Shown here: positions 1 through 8,871 of the stretch, in pieces
How positions within the stretch are numbered: the stretch's first letter is position 1
Layout of the letters: every line of letters begins with the position of its first letter
Assembly (NCBI GenBank): GCA_963664045.2
Contig: CAXXGT010000001.1
Span: 62,001-126,000 of the forward strand
Origin: JAPPHA01 sp963664045
GTDB lineage: Bacteria; Pseudomonadota; Alphaproteobacteria; Rhodobacterales; Rhodobacteraceae
Reading direction: 5' to 3'
DNA: 64,000 nucleotides
The notes under the pieces: generated by a model
What the model saw: only the letters and a program-made list of their open reading frames with translations
Told to the model about the DNA's origin: nothing
The model's database searches: none
Position numbers and translations under genes: made by a program

Positions 1-1
1 T

Positions 2-406
2 TCGTTCCAGGCGCTGAGAATTGCCGTCAACGAAGAGCTGGTCAGCCTGGCCTCCGGCCTCCTGGCGGCAGAACGGATTCTCCGGACAGGGGGCATGCTG
101 GCCGTCATCAGTTTTCATTCTCTGGAAGACAGGCTCGTCAAGATGTTTCTGCGTGGAAACGTCCCGGCCGGGGCAGCCAACCGCCACGCTCCGCCGGTGA
201 GCCATCAGCCGGCACGCTTCGAAGCGGTGACGGGCAAGGCGCTCAAGGCCGGCGGACCGGAGGTCGCCGAAAACCCGCGCGCCAGGTCGGCTCGCCTCAG
301 GATCGCGAGGCGGAGCGGGGTTAAGTCCAGCTCGTCCGTGACTGTCGGATCCGCCCTTCTGGAGACGCTTGGCATTCCGGCCATCGATCCCGGCGAGGTC
401 GTCTGA
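2..406 (+). CDS. rsmH: 16S rRNA (cytosine1402-N4)-methyltransferase, C-terminal part
   Basis: This is the 3' end of rsmH (mraW); the start lies before the window. RsmH uses S-adenosylmethionine to methylate N4 of cytosine 1402 in 16S rRNA. The reading frame is open from base 2 and shows the family's C-terminal block: FQALRIAVNEEL, then the near-invariant AVISFHSLEDRLVK, then a basic tail rich in Arg and Ala. About 134 residues are visible. Its TGA shares one base with the ftsL ATG (TGATG), the usual junction at the head of a dcw cluster. mraZ would be expected upstream but lies outside the window. Confidence 0.95.
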   Translation, partial: SFQALRIAVNEELVSLASGLLAAERILRTGGMLAVISFHSLEDRLVKMFLRGNVPAGAANRHAPPVSHQPARFEAVTGKALKAGGPEVAENPRARSARLRIARRSGVKSSSSVTVGSALLETLGIPAIDPGEVV

Positions 407-756
407 TGCTGCGCGCGTTCGTCACCGCCGCGTGTTTCCTGGCCGTGTTCGTCACCGCGGTCTGGGCCTACCAGGAGAACATCGGGACACGCGCCGACAT
501 CAAGCGGCTCGACACCCTGAAAAGGGAGATTACCCTGGAGACAAACCGCCTGGCGTTGCTGAGGGCTGAATGGTCCTACCTCAATCGGCCGGACCGGCTG
601 GAAAAGCTTGTCGCGATGGTCGGTGGCGACTCGGCTTTGACGCCGATGGCGGATACCAGGTTCGGCGTCATTCGCCAGATTGAACTGAAACCGTCGGGAG
701 AACCGACTTACGTCGCCCTGATCCTGAGGCCGGGTCCGGCCGGACGGCCGTCATGA
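406..756 (+). CDS. ftsL: Cell division protein FtsL
   Basis: A 116-residue bitopic division protein. Residues 1-22 form one hydrophobic segment (MLRAFVTAACFLAVFVTAVW) with a very short cytoplasmic tail. It is followed by a periplasmic coiled-coil stretch of about 45 residues (ADIKRLDTLKREITLETNRL) and the ARAEWSYLNRPDRLEKL-like region seen in alphaproteobacterial FtsL. FtsL pairs with FtsB and FtsQ and helps activate the FtsW/FtsI synthase at midcell. The ATG overlaps the rsmH stop by one base and the TGA overlaps the ftsI ATG (ATGA). FtsL sequences are poorly conserved, so position between rsmH and ftsI carries much of the call. Confidence 0.9.
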   Translation: MLRAFVTAACFLAVFVTAVWAYQENIGTRADIKRLDTLKREITLETNRLALLRAEWSYLNRPDRLEKLVAMVGGDSALTPMADTRFGVIRQIELKPSGEPTYVALILRPGPAGRPS

Positions 757-2594
757 AGTTGGTGCCAGCATCCGGCATCGCCAGGATCATGAGGGAGCTG
801 GCGGGTAGCGGGCGCCAGGATCCTGCGGATGCTGCCAAAAACGCCGGTACGGCCAGCGATGGCACGGCTCGGGAGCTGGCGGAACGGCGGTCCAGCCGCA
901 GGTTGTCATTCCTTCTGTCATTCCTCTCATTCTGTTTCTGCGTACTTGCCGTGCAGATGACCCTGCTGACCAACGAGCAACCTGACGAGTCGGGAAGGAA
1001 CGGGTCCCCCGTCGGGGAAACGCGCGCGGAGATCCATGACCGGGATGGAAACCTGCTTGCCGTCAACGTGACGGCCACGACCCTCGCAGCGGTACCTGCC
1101 GATTTGGCTGACCCTGTTGGCACGGCGCGGGCGCTGAGCCGGATATTTCCCGATCTCGACGCGGACGACCTGCTCGGTGACTTCATCAGCAAGAAGAAAT
1201 TTGTCTGGATTCGCAAGGAACTCAGCCCCGAACAGCACCAGGCGGTACACGATATCGGAGAACCTGGGCTCGTGTTCGGCGAAAGACTCATCCGTTTTTA
1301 CCCGAATGGCCGTCTTGCCGCCCATGTTCTCGGAGGCGTTCGCAACGGAAAGGAGGGTCTGGGTGCTGTCGAACTCGTCGGTGTTGGCGGCGTTGAAGGG
1401 TATTTTGACGACGAACTTCGCCGTTCCGCCCGCAGCAGCAGGCCCCTGTTACTGTCGATCGACCTGTCTGTCCAGGCAGCGGCCCGCGAGGTCCTCGCCG
1501 GCGGGCTCGACCTGGTGAACTCGAAAAAAGGATCGGCGGTACTTATGGATGTCCATTCCGGGGAAGTGCTCGCCATGGTTTCACTGCCGGATTTCGATCC
1601 CAATTCCCGTCCTCCGTTGCCGCGCGTGACCGATCCGGCCGACAGTCCACTGTTCAACCATGCGGTCCAGGGGATCTACGAGCTCGGATCTGCCCAGAAA
1701 ATCCTGACTGTTGCCATGGGCCTGGAATCCGGCCGGGTCGGGCCGTCCACAATGGTCGACACGACGCAGCCGCTTGTCGTTGGCGGGAATTCAGTCTCCG
1801 ATTTCAAGTACAAGGGTCCGACGATGTCGGTACGTGACATCATCATCGAGTCATCGAATGTCGGCGTCGCACGCATTGCTCTCTGTCTTGGCCGGACGAA
1901 ACAGAAGGAATTCCTCTCAAGCCTTGGATACCTTGATCCGGTCAGGATCGAACTGACGGAGGCCGCGGGAGCGAAACCGATCGTGCCCAAGGTGTGGAGG
2001 AAGTCCACGACCGTCACCGTATCCTATGGCCATGGTCTCTCCGTCTCGCCCTTGCGCCTCGCGACGTCCTACGCGGCGATCGCGAACGGCGGGGTTCTGG
2101 TCAATCCGACCATCAGGAAGAGAGACGGTCCGGTTGCCGGCAAACGGGTGATTTCGGCGGAGAACTCGAATATACTTCGCGAGTTCCTCCGGGGTGTGGT
2201 CATGCAGGGAACCGCCACGATCGCGCAAAAGAACCCTTACCAGATCGGGGGCAAGACCGGCACCGCGGACAAGGTCGCTCCGAACGGGCAGTATTACGAA
2301 GACAGGGTCGTATCGACCTTTGCTGCCATGTTCCCCGTGTATCGACCAAAATACGTGCTTGTTGTCATGGTTGACGAGCCGGAGATCGAAATCGATGGCA
2401 AGAACCGCAGGACCGCCGGCTGGACTGCCGTTCCGATCGCCAGCTCCATCATTTACAGGATCGCACCCCTCTTGGGATTGAAGCCGGCGGATTATCCGGA
2501 TTCGTGGACGATCAGGGAAGGCGGACCGTTATCGCTCGGCCCGTGTACGGCCGGGCTGGGAGTCGGGAATGAACCAAGACGCCAGCCAGCCTGA
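753..2594 (+). CDS. ftsI: Septal peptidoglycan transpeptidase FtsI (PBP3)
   Basis: A 613-residue class B penicillin-binding protein that cross-links septal peptidoglycan. A cytoplasmic N-terminus of about 48 residues precedes one transmembrane helix (about residues 49-71), then the pedestal domain and the transpeptidase domain. The acyl-serine motif SxxK is S313-A-Q-K316, the SxN motif is S367-S-N369, and KTGT lies at 501-504. The usual motif in this family is S-T-[FMV]-K, so the A-Q pair is unusual. Length is typical for an alphaproteobacterial FtsI. The ATG overlaps the ftsL stop (ATGA), and the 3' end overlaps murE by 26 bases. It is expected to work with FtsW, also encoded in this cluster. 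Confidence 0.96.
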   Translation: MKLVPASGIARIMRELAGSGRQDPADAAKNAGTASDGTARELAERRSSRRLSFLLSFLSFCFCVLAVQMTLLTNEQPDESGRNGSPVGETRAEIHDRDGNLLAVNVTATTLAAVPADLADPVGTARALSRIFPDLDADDLLGDFISKKKFVWIRKELSPEQHQAVHDIGEPGLVFGERLIRFYPNGRLAAHVLGGVRNGKEGLGAVELVGVGGVEGYFDDELRRSARSSRPLLLSIDLSVQAAAREVLAGGLDLVNSKKGSAVLMDVHSGEVLAMVSLPDFDPNSRPPLPRVTDPADSPLFNHAVQGIYELGSAQKILTVAMGLESGRVGPSTMVDTTQPLVVGGNSVSDFKYKGPTMSVRDIIIESSNVGVARIALCLGRTKQKEFLSSLGYLDPVRIELTEAAGAKPIVPKVWRKSTTVTVSYGHGLSVSPLRLATSYAAIANGGVLVNPTIRKRDGPVAGKRVISAENSNILREFLRGVVMQGTATIAQKNPYQIGGKTGTADKVAPNGQYYEDRVVSTFAAMFPVYRPKYVLVVMVDEPEIEIDGKNRRTAGWTAVPIASSIIYRIAPLLGLKPADYPDSWTIREGGPLSLGPCTAGLGVGNEPRRQPA

Positions 2595-4074
2595 GGCTGT
2601 CTCGTTGGCGTCGCTCGGTCTGAGGCCAACGCACGGCTCTGCCCGGGTTGAGGGCATCAGTGGACTGTCCGTCGACAGCCGCGAATTGCGAAGCGGGGAT
2701 CTTTTTGCTGCATTGCCTGGCTCGAATGTTCACGGCGCGGTTTATGTCCGTGACGCCATCGAGAACGGAGCGGCCGCGGTGCTGACCGACCCTTGCGGAT
2801 TCGAGCTTGCGGCCGGTGATGCCCCACCGGAACGGGTCCCGTTCATCGTCGCGGAAAACCCGAGGCTCGCCTTGAGTGCGGCGGCGGCAAGGTTTTTCGG
2901 CAAGCAGCCCGCGACCGTGGCGGCAGTCACCGGAACGAATGGCAAGACATCCATCGCCCATTTTACCCGCCAGATCTGGGAACGGCTGGGATATCGGGCT
3001 GTCAACGTGGGGACACTCGGGATCGATGGTGCGCTGCGAGCGTCTCTCCGTCACACGACTCCGGATCCCGTTACGCTTCACGGGTTTCTCGCGACCATGC
3101 GGGAGCAGCAGGTCACCCATGCCGTGCTGGAGGCGTCGAGCCATGGCCTCTCCCAGTATCGTCTCGATGGCGTTGAGTTCCGGGCAGCGGCGTTTTCGAG
3201 TTTTTCCCGCGACCACCTCGACTATCATAAAGACCTTGACAGTTATTTTTCAGAAAAAGCCCGTCTTTTCTCCCAGGTTCTGCCTTCGGACGGATCGGTT
3301 GTCGTCAACTTGTCAGCCGATCGCGCGGGCGCTGTCGTCGAAATTGCCCGGGGCCGGGGGCAGGACCTGTTTCTGGTCGGGTACGGCGGTGACGGCGACC
3401 TGACCATCCTCGATGAGCGGTTCGACGAAACCGGGCAGTCGATCCGGTACGCGTTTCGGGGCCGTACAACCGGATTGAGGCTGGAACTGATTGGAGGGTT
3501 TCAGGCCGAGAACGTGTTCGTCGCGGCCGGTCTCGCGATCATGTGCGGCGAGAAACCGGAGCGCGTGCTTTCTGTCGTGGATTCCCTCGAGACCGTGCCG
3601 GGGCGGATGCAACTCGCGGCAGTACGCGACAATGGAGCCGCTGTGTTCGTCGACTACGCCCATACGCCGGACGCGCTTGAGGCCGCATTGAGGGCGTTGA
3701 GGCCGCATGTTCGGGGCAGGATCACGGTTGTCTTCGGAGCAGGCGGAGACCGGGACCGAGGAAAACGTTGCCTGATGGGCGCCGCGGCCGAAGGCCAGGC
3801 GGACTCGGTCATCGTGACCGACGACAATCCCCGCCATGAGGATCCGGCCGTCATCCGTTCCGAGATCATGCGGGGGTGTCCTGAAGCACGGAATATCGGT
3901 GACAGGGCGAGCGCAATCCTTGAAGGCGTTCTCGCTCTGGATCACGGCGATGCCCTCCTCGTCGCCGGCAAGGGACATGAGACCGGCCAAGTGATCGGTG
4001 ACGACGTGCACCCGTTCGATGATAGGGAACATGCAAGTCTCGCGGTCGCGGCACTGGACGGAAAACGCACATGA
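2569..4074 (+). CDS. murE: UDP-MurNAc-L-Ala-D-Glu:meso-diaminopimelate ligase MurE
   Basis: A 501-residue Mur ligase that adds the third amino acid to the cytoplasmic UDP-MurNAc peptide using ATP. The P-loop is GTNGKTS at residues 122-128. DDNPRHED at residues 418-425 contains the DNPR signature of meso-diaminopimelate-specific MurE, so the wall is predicted to be the A1-gamma type common in Gram-negative bacteria. The three Mur domains (UDP-binding, ATPase, C-terminal) appear complete. The ATG at 2569 lies 26 bases inside ftsI and murF starts on its stop (ATGA). Confidence 0.97.
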   Translation: MNQDASQPEAVSLASLGLRPTHGSARVEGISGLSVDSRELRSGDLFAALPGSNVHGAVYVRDAIENGAAAVLTDPCGFELAAGDAPPERVPFIVAENPRLALSAAAARFFGKQPATVAAVTGTNGKTSIAHFTRQIWERLGYRAVNVGTLGIDGALRASLRHTTPDPVTLHGFLATMREQQVTHAVLEASSHGLSQYRLDGVEFRAAAFSSFSRDHLDYHKDLDSYFSEKARLFSQVLPSDGSVVVNLSADRAGAVVEIARGRGQDLFLVGYGGDGDLTILDERFDETGQSIRYAFRGRTTGLRLELIGGFQAENVFVAAGLAIMCGEKPERVLSVVDSLETVPGRMQLAAVRDNGAAVFVDYAHTPDALEAALRALRPHVRGRITVVFGAGGDRDRGKRCLMGAAAEGQADSVIVTDDNPRHEDPAVIRSEIMRGCPEARNIGDRASAILEGVLALDHGDALLVAGKGHETGQVIGDDVHPFDDREHASLAVAALDGKRT

Positions 4075-5546
4075 GCAGTCTCTGGACATCCCGGGAGGCT
4101 GAACGTGCGACGGGCGGTACCAGCACCCGTCCCTGGTGTGCCGACGATGTCTCCATTGATACGCGGCGGAATGTCGATCGGGCAATCTTTTGTGCGATCA
4201 TCGACAAGCGGGACGGGCACGATTTCGTCGACCAGGCGTTCAGGATGGGCGCGGCAGCTGCAATCGTGTCTCGAATTCCCCCAAATCTGCCGGAGCGCCA
4301 TCCGCTCCTTCTGGTCGACGATACCGTGGCGGCACTCGGGTCCCTGGGAGCCGCGGGCCGCCAGAGGGCAAAAGGGATCGTCATCGGCGTCACGGGATCG
4401 GTGGGAAAGACCGGTACCAAGGACATGATTCGCACCGCGTTGGACGGGCAGGGGATCGTCCATGCGGCCGAACGCAGTTTCAATAATCATCTCGGCGTTC
4501 CGTTGACGCTGGCACGCATGCCACTGGACGCCACCCATACTGTCGTCGAGATCGGGATGAATCGTCCCGGCGAGATCACGCCGCTCGCGAAGCTCGCGGA
4601 TCTCGATGTCGCCCTCGTCACGACGGTCGCCCCTGTCCACGTGGCTGCATTTGACAACCTGGACGACATTGCAAGGGCCAAAGCGGAAATTTTCTCCGGG
4701 CTCAGACCTGGAGGGTCGGCAATCATCAATCGCGACCTCCAGACATTCGGGATCCTGGAGGCGGCAGCCATTGACGCGGGCGCCACGGTCGTGACGTTCG
4801 GTCGCTCGGATAACGCCGATTTCCGGCTGGTCTCGGTCGAAACCGACCATTTGTCGACCGCCGTTACCTGCCGTGCTCGCGGTCGCACCGTGACTGCACG
4901 GCTCTCGGCGCCGGTGCCACACCAGGCTCTCAACCTTCTTGGAGTTCTGGGCGTCGTTGATGCAGTTGGCCTGGACCTGGGTTTCGCCGTTGATGCACTC
5001 CTTGACTGGCGGGTGCCTGACGGGCGCGGAAACAGGTTCCGGGTGCGCATTCGTGAGGGCGACAGCGGGGCCGTGGAAATCATTGACGAAAGCTACAATG
5101 CCAATCCGACATCGATGAGTGCCGCGTTGGAGGTGCTGGCAAGTGCCGTCCCGGGCAAGCGGGATGCCGCGGGCAACGCCGGGAGGCGTGTTGCTGTCCT
5201 CGGAGACATGCTTGAGCTCGGCGCCGACGAAAGGCGGCAACATGCCGAACTGGCCCGTCATCCGGCATTGAAGCGAATCGACAGCATCCACACGGTTGGC
5301 AACCTGATGCGCTCGCTCCATGATGCCCTGCCGGAAAGCAAACGCGGTGAATGGCACGAGGACTCGGACGGACTCGCCTGCAGGATCTCGGAACTTCTGG
5401 CGCCAGGCGACGTCGCCATGCTTAAAGGCTCGGCGGGCGCCAGGGTGGGAAAGGTTGTCGAGGCAATACGGTGTTCCGGTCTTGAAGGAGACAGGCGCCG
5501 GCGAAGTACGGACCGTCGTCCCGGGCACGCGGGAAACACGGAATAG
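4071..5546 (+). CDS. murF: UDP-MurNAc-tripeptide:D-Ala-D-Ala ligase MurF
   Basis: A 491-residue Mur ligase that adds D-Ala-D-Ala to the UDP-MurNAc tripeptide. The P-loop is TGSVGKTGTKD at residues 108-118; most MurF proteins have TGSxGKTTTK, so the Thr-to-Gly change is a small departure. SFNNHLGVPLTL matches the family's NFNNxxGxP block and DESYNANPTSM is the expected ESYNANP motif. It overlaps murE by ATGA and ends 33 bases before mraY, one of the few non-overlapping joins in the cluster. Confidence 0.96.
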   Translation: MSSLWTSREAERATGGTSTRPWCADDVSIDTRRNVDRAIFCAIIDKRDGHDFVDQAFRMGAAAAIVSRIPPNLPERHPLLLVDDTVAALGSLGAAGRQRAKGIVIGVTGSVGKTGTKDMIRTALDGQGIVHAAERSFNNHLGVPLTLARMPLDATHTVVEIGMNRPGEITPLAKLADLDVALVTTVAPVHVAAFDNLDDIARAKAEIFSGLRPGGSAIINRDLQTFGILEAAAIDAGATVVTFGRSDNADFRLVSVETDHLSTAVTCRARGRTVTARLSAPVPHQALNLLGVLGVVDAVGLDLGFAVDALLDWRVPDGRGNRFRVRIREGDSGAVEIIDESYNANPTSMSAALEVLASAVPGKRDAAGNAGRRVAVLGDMLELGADERRQHAELARHPALKRIDSIHTVGNLMRSLHDALPESKRGEWHEDSDGLACRISELLAPGDVAMLKGSAGARVGKVVEAIRCSGLEGDRRRRSTDRRPGHAGNTE

Positions 5547-5579
5547 ACACCACTTTCGATATCACAGGTACGGAACCCG

Positions 5580-6668
5580 ATGTTATTTTATCTCAGCGAA
5601 TTTTCAGACGGCGGCGATGCTTTCAACTTGTTTCGCTACATCACCTTCCGGTCGGGATGCGCATTCTTTACTGCTCTCGTCGCGAGTTTCCTCTTCGGGG
5701 GAAGGTTTATCCGGTTCCTGCAGCGCAGCCAGGAAAACGGCCAGCCGATTCGGGACGATGGCCCCGAAGGCCATTTGCTGGCCAAGTCCGGAACACCAAC
5801 CATGGGAGGCGTGTTCATTCTCGGAACCTTGACCGCGTCGACATTGATGTGGGCTCGACCGGACAACCATTACATCTGGGTCATTCTCCTGGTCACGACC
5901 GGGTTCGGCCTGATCGGGTTCGCCGATGACTTCCTGAAGATCAGGAGCGGCCGGGCAAACGGCGGGCTGTCCGGACGCATACGTCTGCTGCTCGGGTTTT
6001 CCCTCGCGTTGGTCGCGAGCGTCTGGGTCGCTGGCGTCCATCCGCAGGAGCTCTCCGGACAGTTGGCATTCCCGGTTTTCAAGGATGCCCTGCTGTCACT
6101 CGGATACCTCTTCTTTCCGTTCGCCATGATCGTCATTGTTGGTTCCGCCAATGCGGTGAACCTGACCGACGGTCTCGATGGGCTGGCCATAGTGCCCGCG
6201 ATGGTTGCGGGTTCGGCGCTGGGAATCATCGCCTACGCGGTGGGTCGCGTGGATTTCACCGAGTATCTCGATGTCCACTACGTTCCGGGCACCGGGGAAA
6301 TCCTTGTCTTTACCTCGGCGCTGATCGGGAGCGGTCTCGGGTTCCTCTGGTACAACGCTCCGCCAGCAGCGGTGTTCATGGGCGACACCGGATCTCTCGC
6401 CCTCGGGGGTGCCCTTGGCGCCGTCGCCGTGTGCACAAAGCACGAGATCGTGCTGGCGATTGTCGGTGGCCTGTTCGTGATGGAAGCGCTTTCCGTCATC
6501 ATCCAGGTCATCTACTTCAAGCGAACCGGACGGCGCGTGTTCCTGATGGCGCCAATCCATCATCACTTCGAAAAGCTCGGCTGGGCGGAACCCCAGATCG
6601 TGATCCGTTTCTGGATCATCTCCCTGATCCTGGCCTTGATCGGCCTCGCGACGCTCAAGGTCCGGTGA
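5580..6668 (+). CDS. mraY: Phospho-N-acetylmuramoyl-pentapeptide transferase MraY
   Basis: A 362-residue polytopic inner-membrane enzyme that moves phospho-MurNAc-pentapeptide to undecaprenyl phosphate, forming lipid I. Family motifs include the aspartate pair in GFADDFLK, the loop NAVNLTDGLDGLAI, MGDTGSLALGG and the histidine-rich HHHFEKLGWAEPQ near the C-terminus. About ten hydrophobic segments can be counted. Length fits the usual 360 or so residues. Its TGA overlaps the GTG start of murD (GTGA). Confidence 0.97.
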   Translation: MLFYLSEFSDGGDAFNLFRYITFRSGCAFFTALVASFLFGGRFIRFLQRSQENGQPIRDDGPEGHLLAKSGTPTMGGVFILGTLTASTLMWARPDNHYIWVILLVTTGFGLIGFADDFLKIRSGRANGGLSGRIRLLLGFSLALVASVWVAGVHPQELSGQLAFPVFKDALLSLGYLFFPFAMIVIVGSANAVNLTDGLDGLAIVPAMVAGSALGIIAYAVGRVDFTEYLDVHYVPGTGEILVFTSALIGSGLGFLWYNAPPAAVFMGDTGSLALGGALGAVAVCTKHEIVLAIVGGLFVMEALSVIIQVIYFKRTGRRVFLMAPIHHHFEKLGWAEPQIVIRFWIISLILALIGLATLKVR

Positions 6669-8089
6669 TCCCGGTTCGCGAATTCGCAGGCCAACGTGTC
6701 GCTGTCCTCGGGATGGGCCGGTCAGGACGGGCGACCGCCCGGGCACTCGCCTCGGGGGAGGCCGAGGCCATTTGCTGGGATGACAGGCCCGAATCCCGGG
6801 TTGCTGCCGAAGGGCAGGGGTTCCGGGTGGAATCACTGACAAGGGACGAAACATGGACCGACATCGCCTGCCTGGTGGTGTCGCCGGGAATTCCACATCT
6901 CTATCCCGAGCCGCACCCGCTGGTGAGGGTGGCGTGGCGCCACGGCGTGCCGGTCGATAATGACGTCGGATTGTTCTTCAGAAACTGGGTCACGACTGAC
7001 CGGGACGGATTTGATGTCTTTCCGCGCGTTGTCTGCGTCACCGGGTCGAACGGAAAATCGACCACGACGGCACTGATCGGCCATCTCCTGGGAAATGCAG
7101 ACCGGCGGGTCCAGACAGGCGGGAACATCGGTCGCCCGGTTCTTGACCTTGATCCCGTTTCCGATGGAGAGGTCGTGGTCCTGGAACTGTCATCCTACCA
7201 GATCGAACTTGCCCGGACCCTCGCGCCCGATGTGGCGGTGTTCCTGAATTTTTCGCCTGATCACCTGGACCGACACGGCGGTGTCGGAGGGTATTTCGCC
7301 GCAAAACGCCGGCTGTTCAGCGACGGGGATGCAGAGCGGCTGGTCATCGGAATAGACGATCTCGAAGGCGAGTTTCTTGCTGCGCGCGCGCATGACGGCC
7401 TGTCGGACGCGGACTCGTTGATCCGGATTTCGGCGCGGCGACCCATCGACAGCGGCGGCTGGTCGGTATCGGTCAGGAAGGGGTTCCTGGTCGAAAACCG
7501 GCGGGGGCGGCAGGTCGCGTCCATCGACTTGCGCGGAATTCGAAACCTCCGCGGTACACACAATTGGCAGAACGCATGTGCGGCATTCGCCGTTTGCCGG
7601 AGTTTCGGATTGTCGCCGAAGGCATTGCGGCGTGGTCTGGACAGTTTCCCCGGGCTTCCTCACCGATGCCAGGTTGTTGGAGAACACGGTGGCGTGTCCT
7701 TCGTGAATGACTCCAAGGCGACCAACGCGGATGCGGCTGCGCGGGCTCTTTCGGTGTACCGAAACATCCGCTGGATCGCGGGCGGCCGGGCCAAGGACGG
7801 GGGAATCGCCTCGATTTCCGGGGAACTCGACAATGTGCGCAAGATTTATCTTGTCGGGGAGTCCGCCGATCTGTTCCGCCGGCAGTTGGGCGGCAGGAAC
7901 CTGGTCATGTCCGGCACGATTGCCGAGGCGGTCAATTCTGCCGCGAAAGAGGCCGAACCGGGAGATGTCGTCCTGTTGTCGCCGGCCGCGGCAAGTTTCG
8001 ACCAGTTCACGGATTTCGAGGCCAGGGGCGACGCGTTCGTCGGGGCCGTCAGGAACGTGATGGAGGGGGAGCCCGCGGAACGTCGCTGA
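6665..8089 (+). CDS. murD: UDP-MurNAc-L-alanine:D-glutamate ligase MurD
   Basis: A 474-residue Mur ligase when started at the GTG at 6665, which overlaps the mraY stop by four bases. The Rossmann-like start VAVLGMGRSG then falls at residues 12-21, as in other MurD proteins. A more upstream ATG in frame lies deep inside mraY and is unlikely. The ATP loop is TGSNGKST at residues 126-133; NFSPDHLDRHG and FVNDSKATN are further MurD motifs. It adds D-Glu to UDP-MurNAc-L-Ala. Unlike its neighbours it is followed by a 780-base gap before ftsW. Confidence 0.96.
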   Translation: MIPVREFAGQRVAVLGMGRSGRATARALASGEAEAICWDDRPESRVAAEGQGFRVESLTRDETWTDIACLVVSPGIPHLYPEPHPLVRVAWRHGVPVDNDVGLFFRNWVTTDRDGFDVFPRVVCVTGSNGKSTTTALIGHLLGNADRRVQTGGNIGRPVLDLDPVSDGEVVVLELSSYQIELARTLAPDVAVFLNFSPDHLDRHGGVGGYFAAKRRLFSDGDAERLVIGIDDLEGEFLAARAHDGLSDADSLIRISARRPIDSGGWSVSVRKGFLVENRRGRQVASIDLRGIRNLRGTHNWQNACAAFAVCRSFGLSPKALRRGLDSFPGLPHRCQVVGEHGGVSFVNDSKATNADAAARALSVYRNIRWIAGGRAKDGGIASISGELDNVRKIYLVGESADLFRRQLGGRNLVMSGTIAEAVNSAAKEAEPGDVVLLSPAAASFDQFTDFEARGDAFVGAVRNVMEGEPAERR

Positions 8090-8164
8090 TCCGCGCATCC
8101 AGGTGGGGCATGGCAGCGTCACGGGCTGCTCCTGCTGACGCCTGACGCGGGCCGGACCTCCGTT

Positions 8165-8371
8165 CTATTTCCGTTTATTCCGTTTACGCGCGCCCGCGCC
8201 ACATTCCGGGCAGAACGCCGGCTGCACCGACCGAGGGATGCGTGCCCGACAAACCATGCAAATCAACACGCTTGAACGGCGTTCGACATGCCAGTGGCCT
8301 TTGCCCTGATGCCTGCGGTCTGCCCGGTACGGAGTACGTAGCCGGGCATCGTTCCAGTCAGGCCGCTTCAC
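8165..8371 (-). CDS. Small putative zinc-ribbon protein, antisense within the dcw cluster
   Basis: A 68-residue, very basic ORF starting at GTG 8371, with an AAAGG ribosome-binding site seven bases upstream. Two pairs of cysteines, CMVC and CPEC, are separated by about 14 residues near the C-terminus, as in a zinc ribbon, and the tail is ARKRNKRK. The frame stays open further upstream, but the cysteine pairs, the ribosome-binding site and the compact size favour this start. It lies alone on the opposite strand between murD and ftsW. I do not recognise the family. It may be a real small gene or a chance ORF. Confidence 0.35.
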   Translation of the reverse strand: MKRPDWNDARLRTPYRADRRHQGKGHWHVERRSSVLICMVCRARIPRSVQPAFCPECGAGARKRNKRK

Positions 8372-8871
8372 GGTCGAACCTTTCGCCCCGGGCAGAGTGA
8401 CGGGACACGACGCAAGAAAATGACTTCGGCCGTTTCCAGTGCAACTTGAATCTCTGTTCATTTGAGCGACACAACGAGACGGGCTTTCCTGTCCCGGCAA
8501 TCGGTCTTGGTTCAAGCCGCCTTGCCGAGGGAGTAGAATCACACTTGGTGGACATTGGCAAACTCGAAGGCGGACATTCAGGGAGTCTTGGCTGACACCA
8601 GGTTCGAAGATCCGCGGAATCATCACCTGGTTGCCGTCCCGAGGTGAACTCCCGGAAGGAAAGGATTCCGTGGCCTGCCCGTCGAGTTCGCGGGCGCCTT
8701 CCGTGCAAATCGTGATACTTCTTCGAGTCTTTCGCGAAACCGGTGACAGTTTTTGCCATAGATCTCAGATTTTTCTGGATTTCAACGCCGCTTCGATTCA
8801 TACTGGCCCGCAACAAACGCCGGGAAACGGCGGCAAGAACGAATAGGCAGGTTCGGGCACAGGCAAGACAA
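8372..8871. other. Non-coding gap before ftsW
   Basis: About 500 bases in which no gene is supported on either strand. Several overlapping frames are open, but none shows family motifs. An in-frame upstream extension of ftsW to 8743 reads as basic non-membrane sequence and is not accepted. A promoter for ftsW is likely in this stretch because murD ends 780 bases upstream, but no convincing -35/-10 pair was found. Confidence 0.5.

Noticed and set aside
668..1325. Long minus-strand frames antisense to ftsI
   Set aside because: They are shadows of the conserved ftsI frame; their translations are Ser/Arg-rich without motifs.
8743..8871. Extension of ftsW upstream to 8743
   Set aside because: The extra 43 residues are basic and not found in SEDS proteins; ATG 8872 has a ribosome-binding site.
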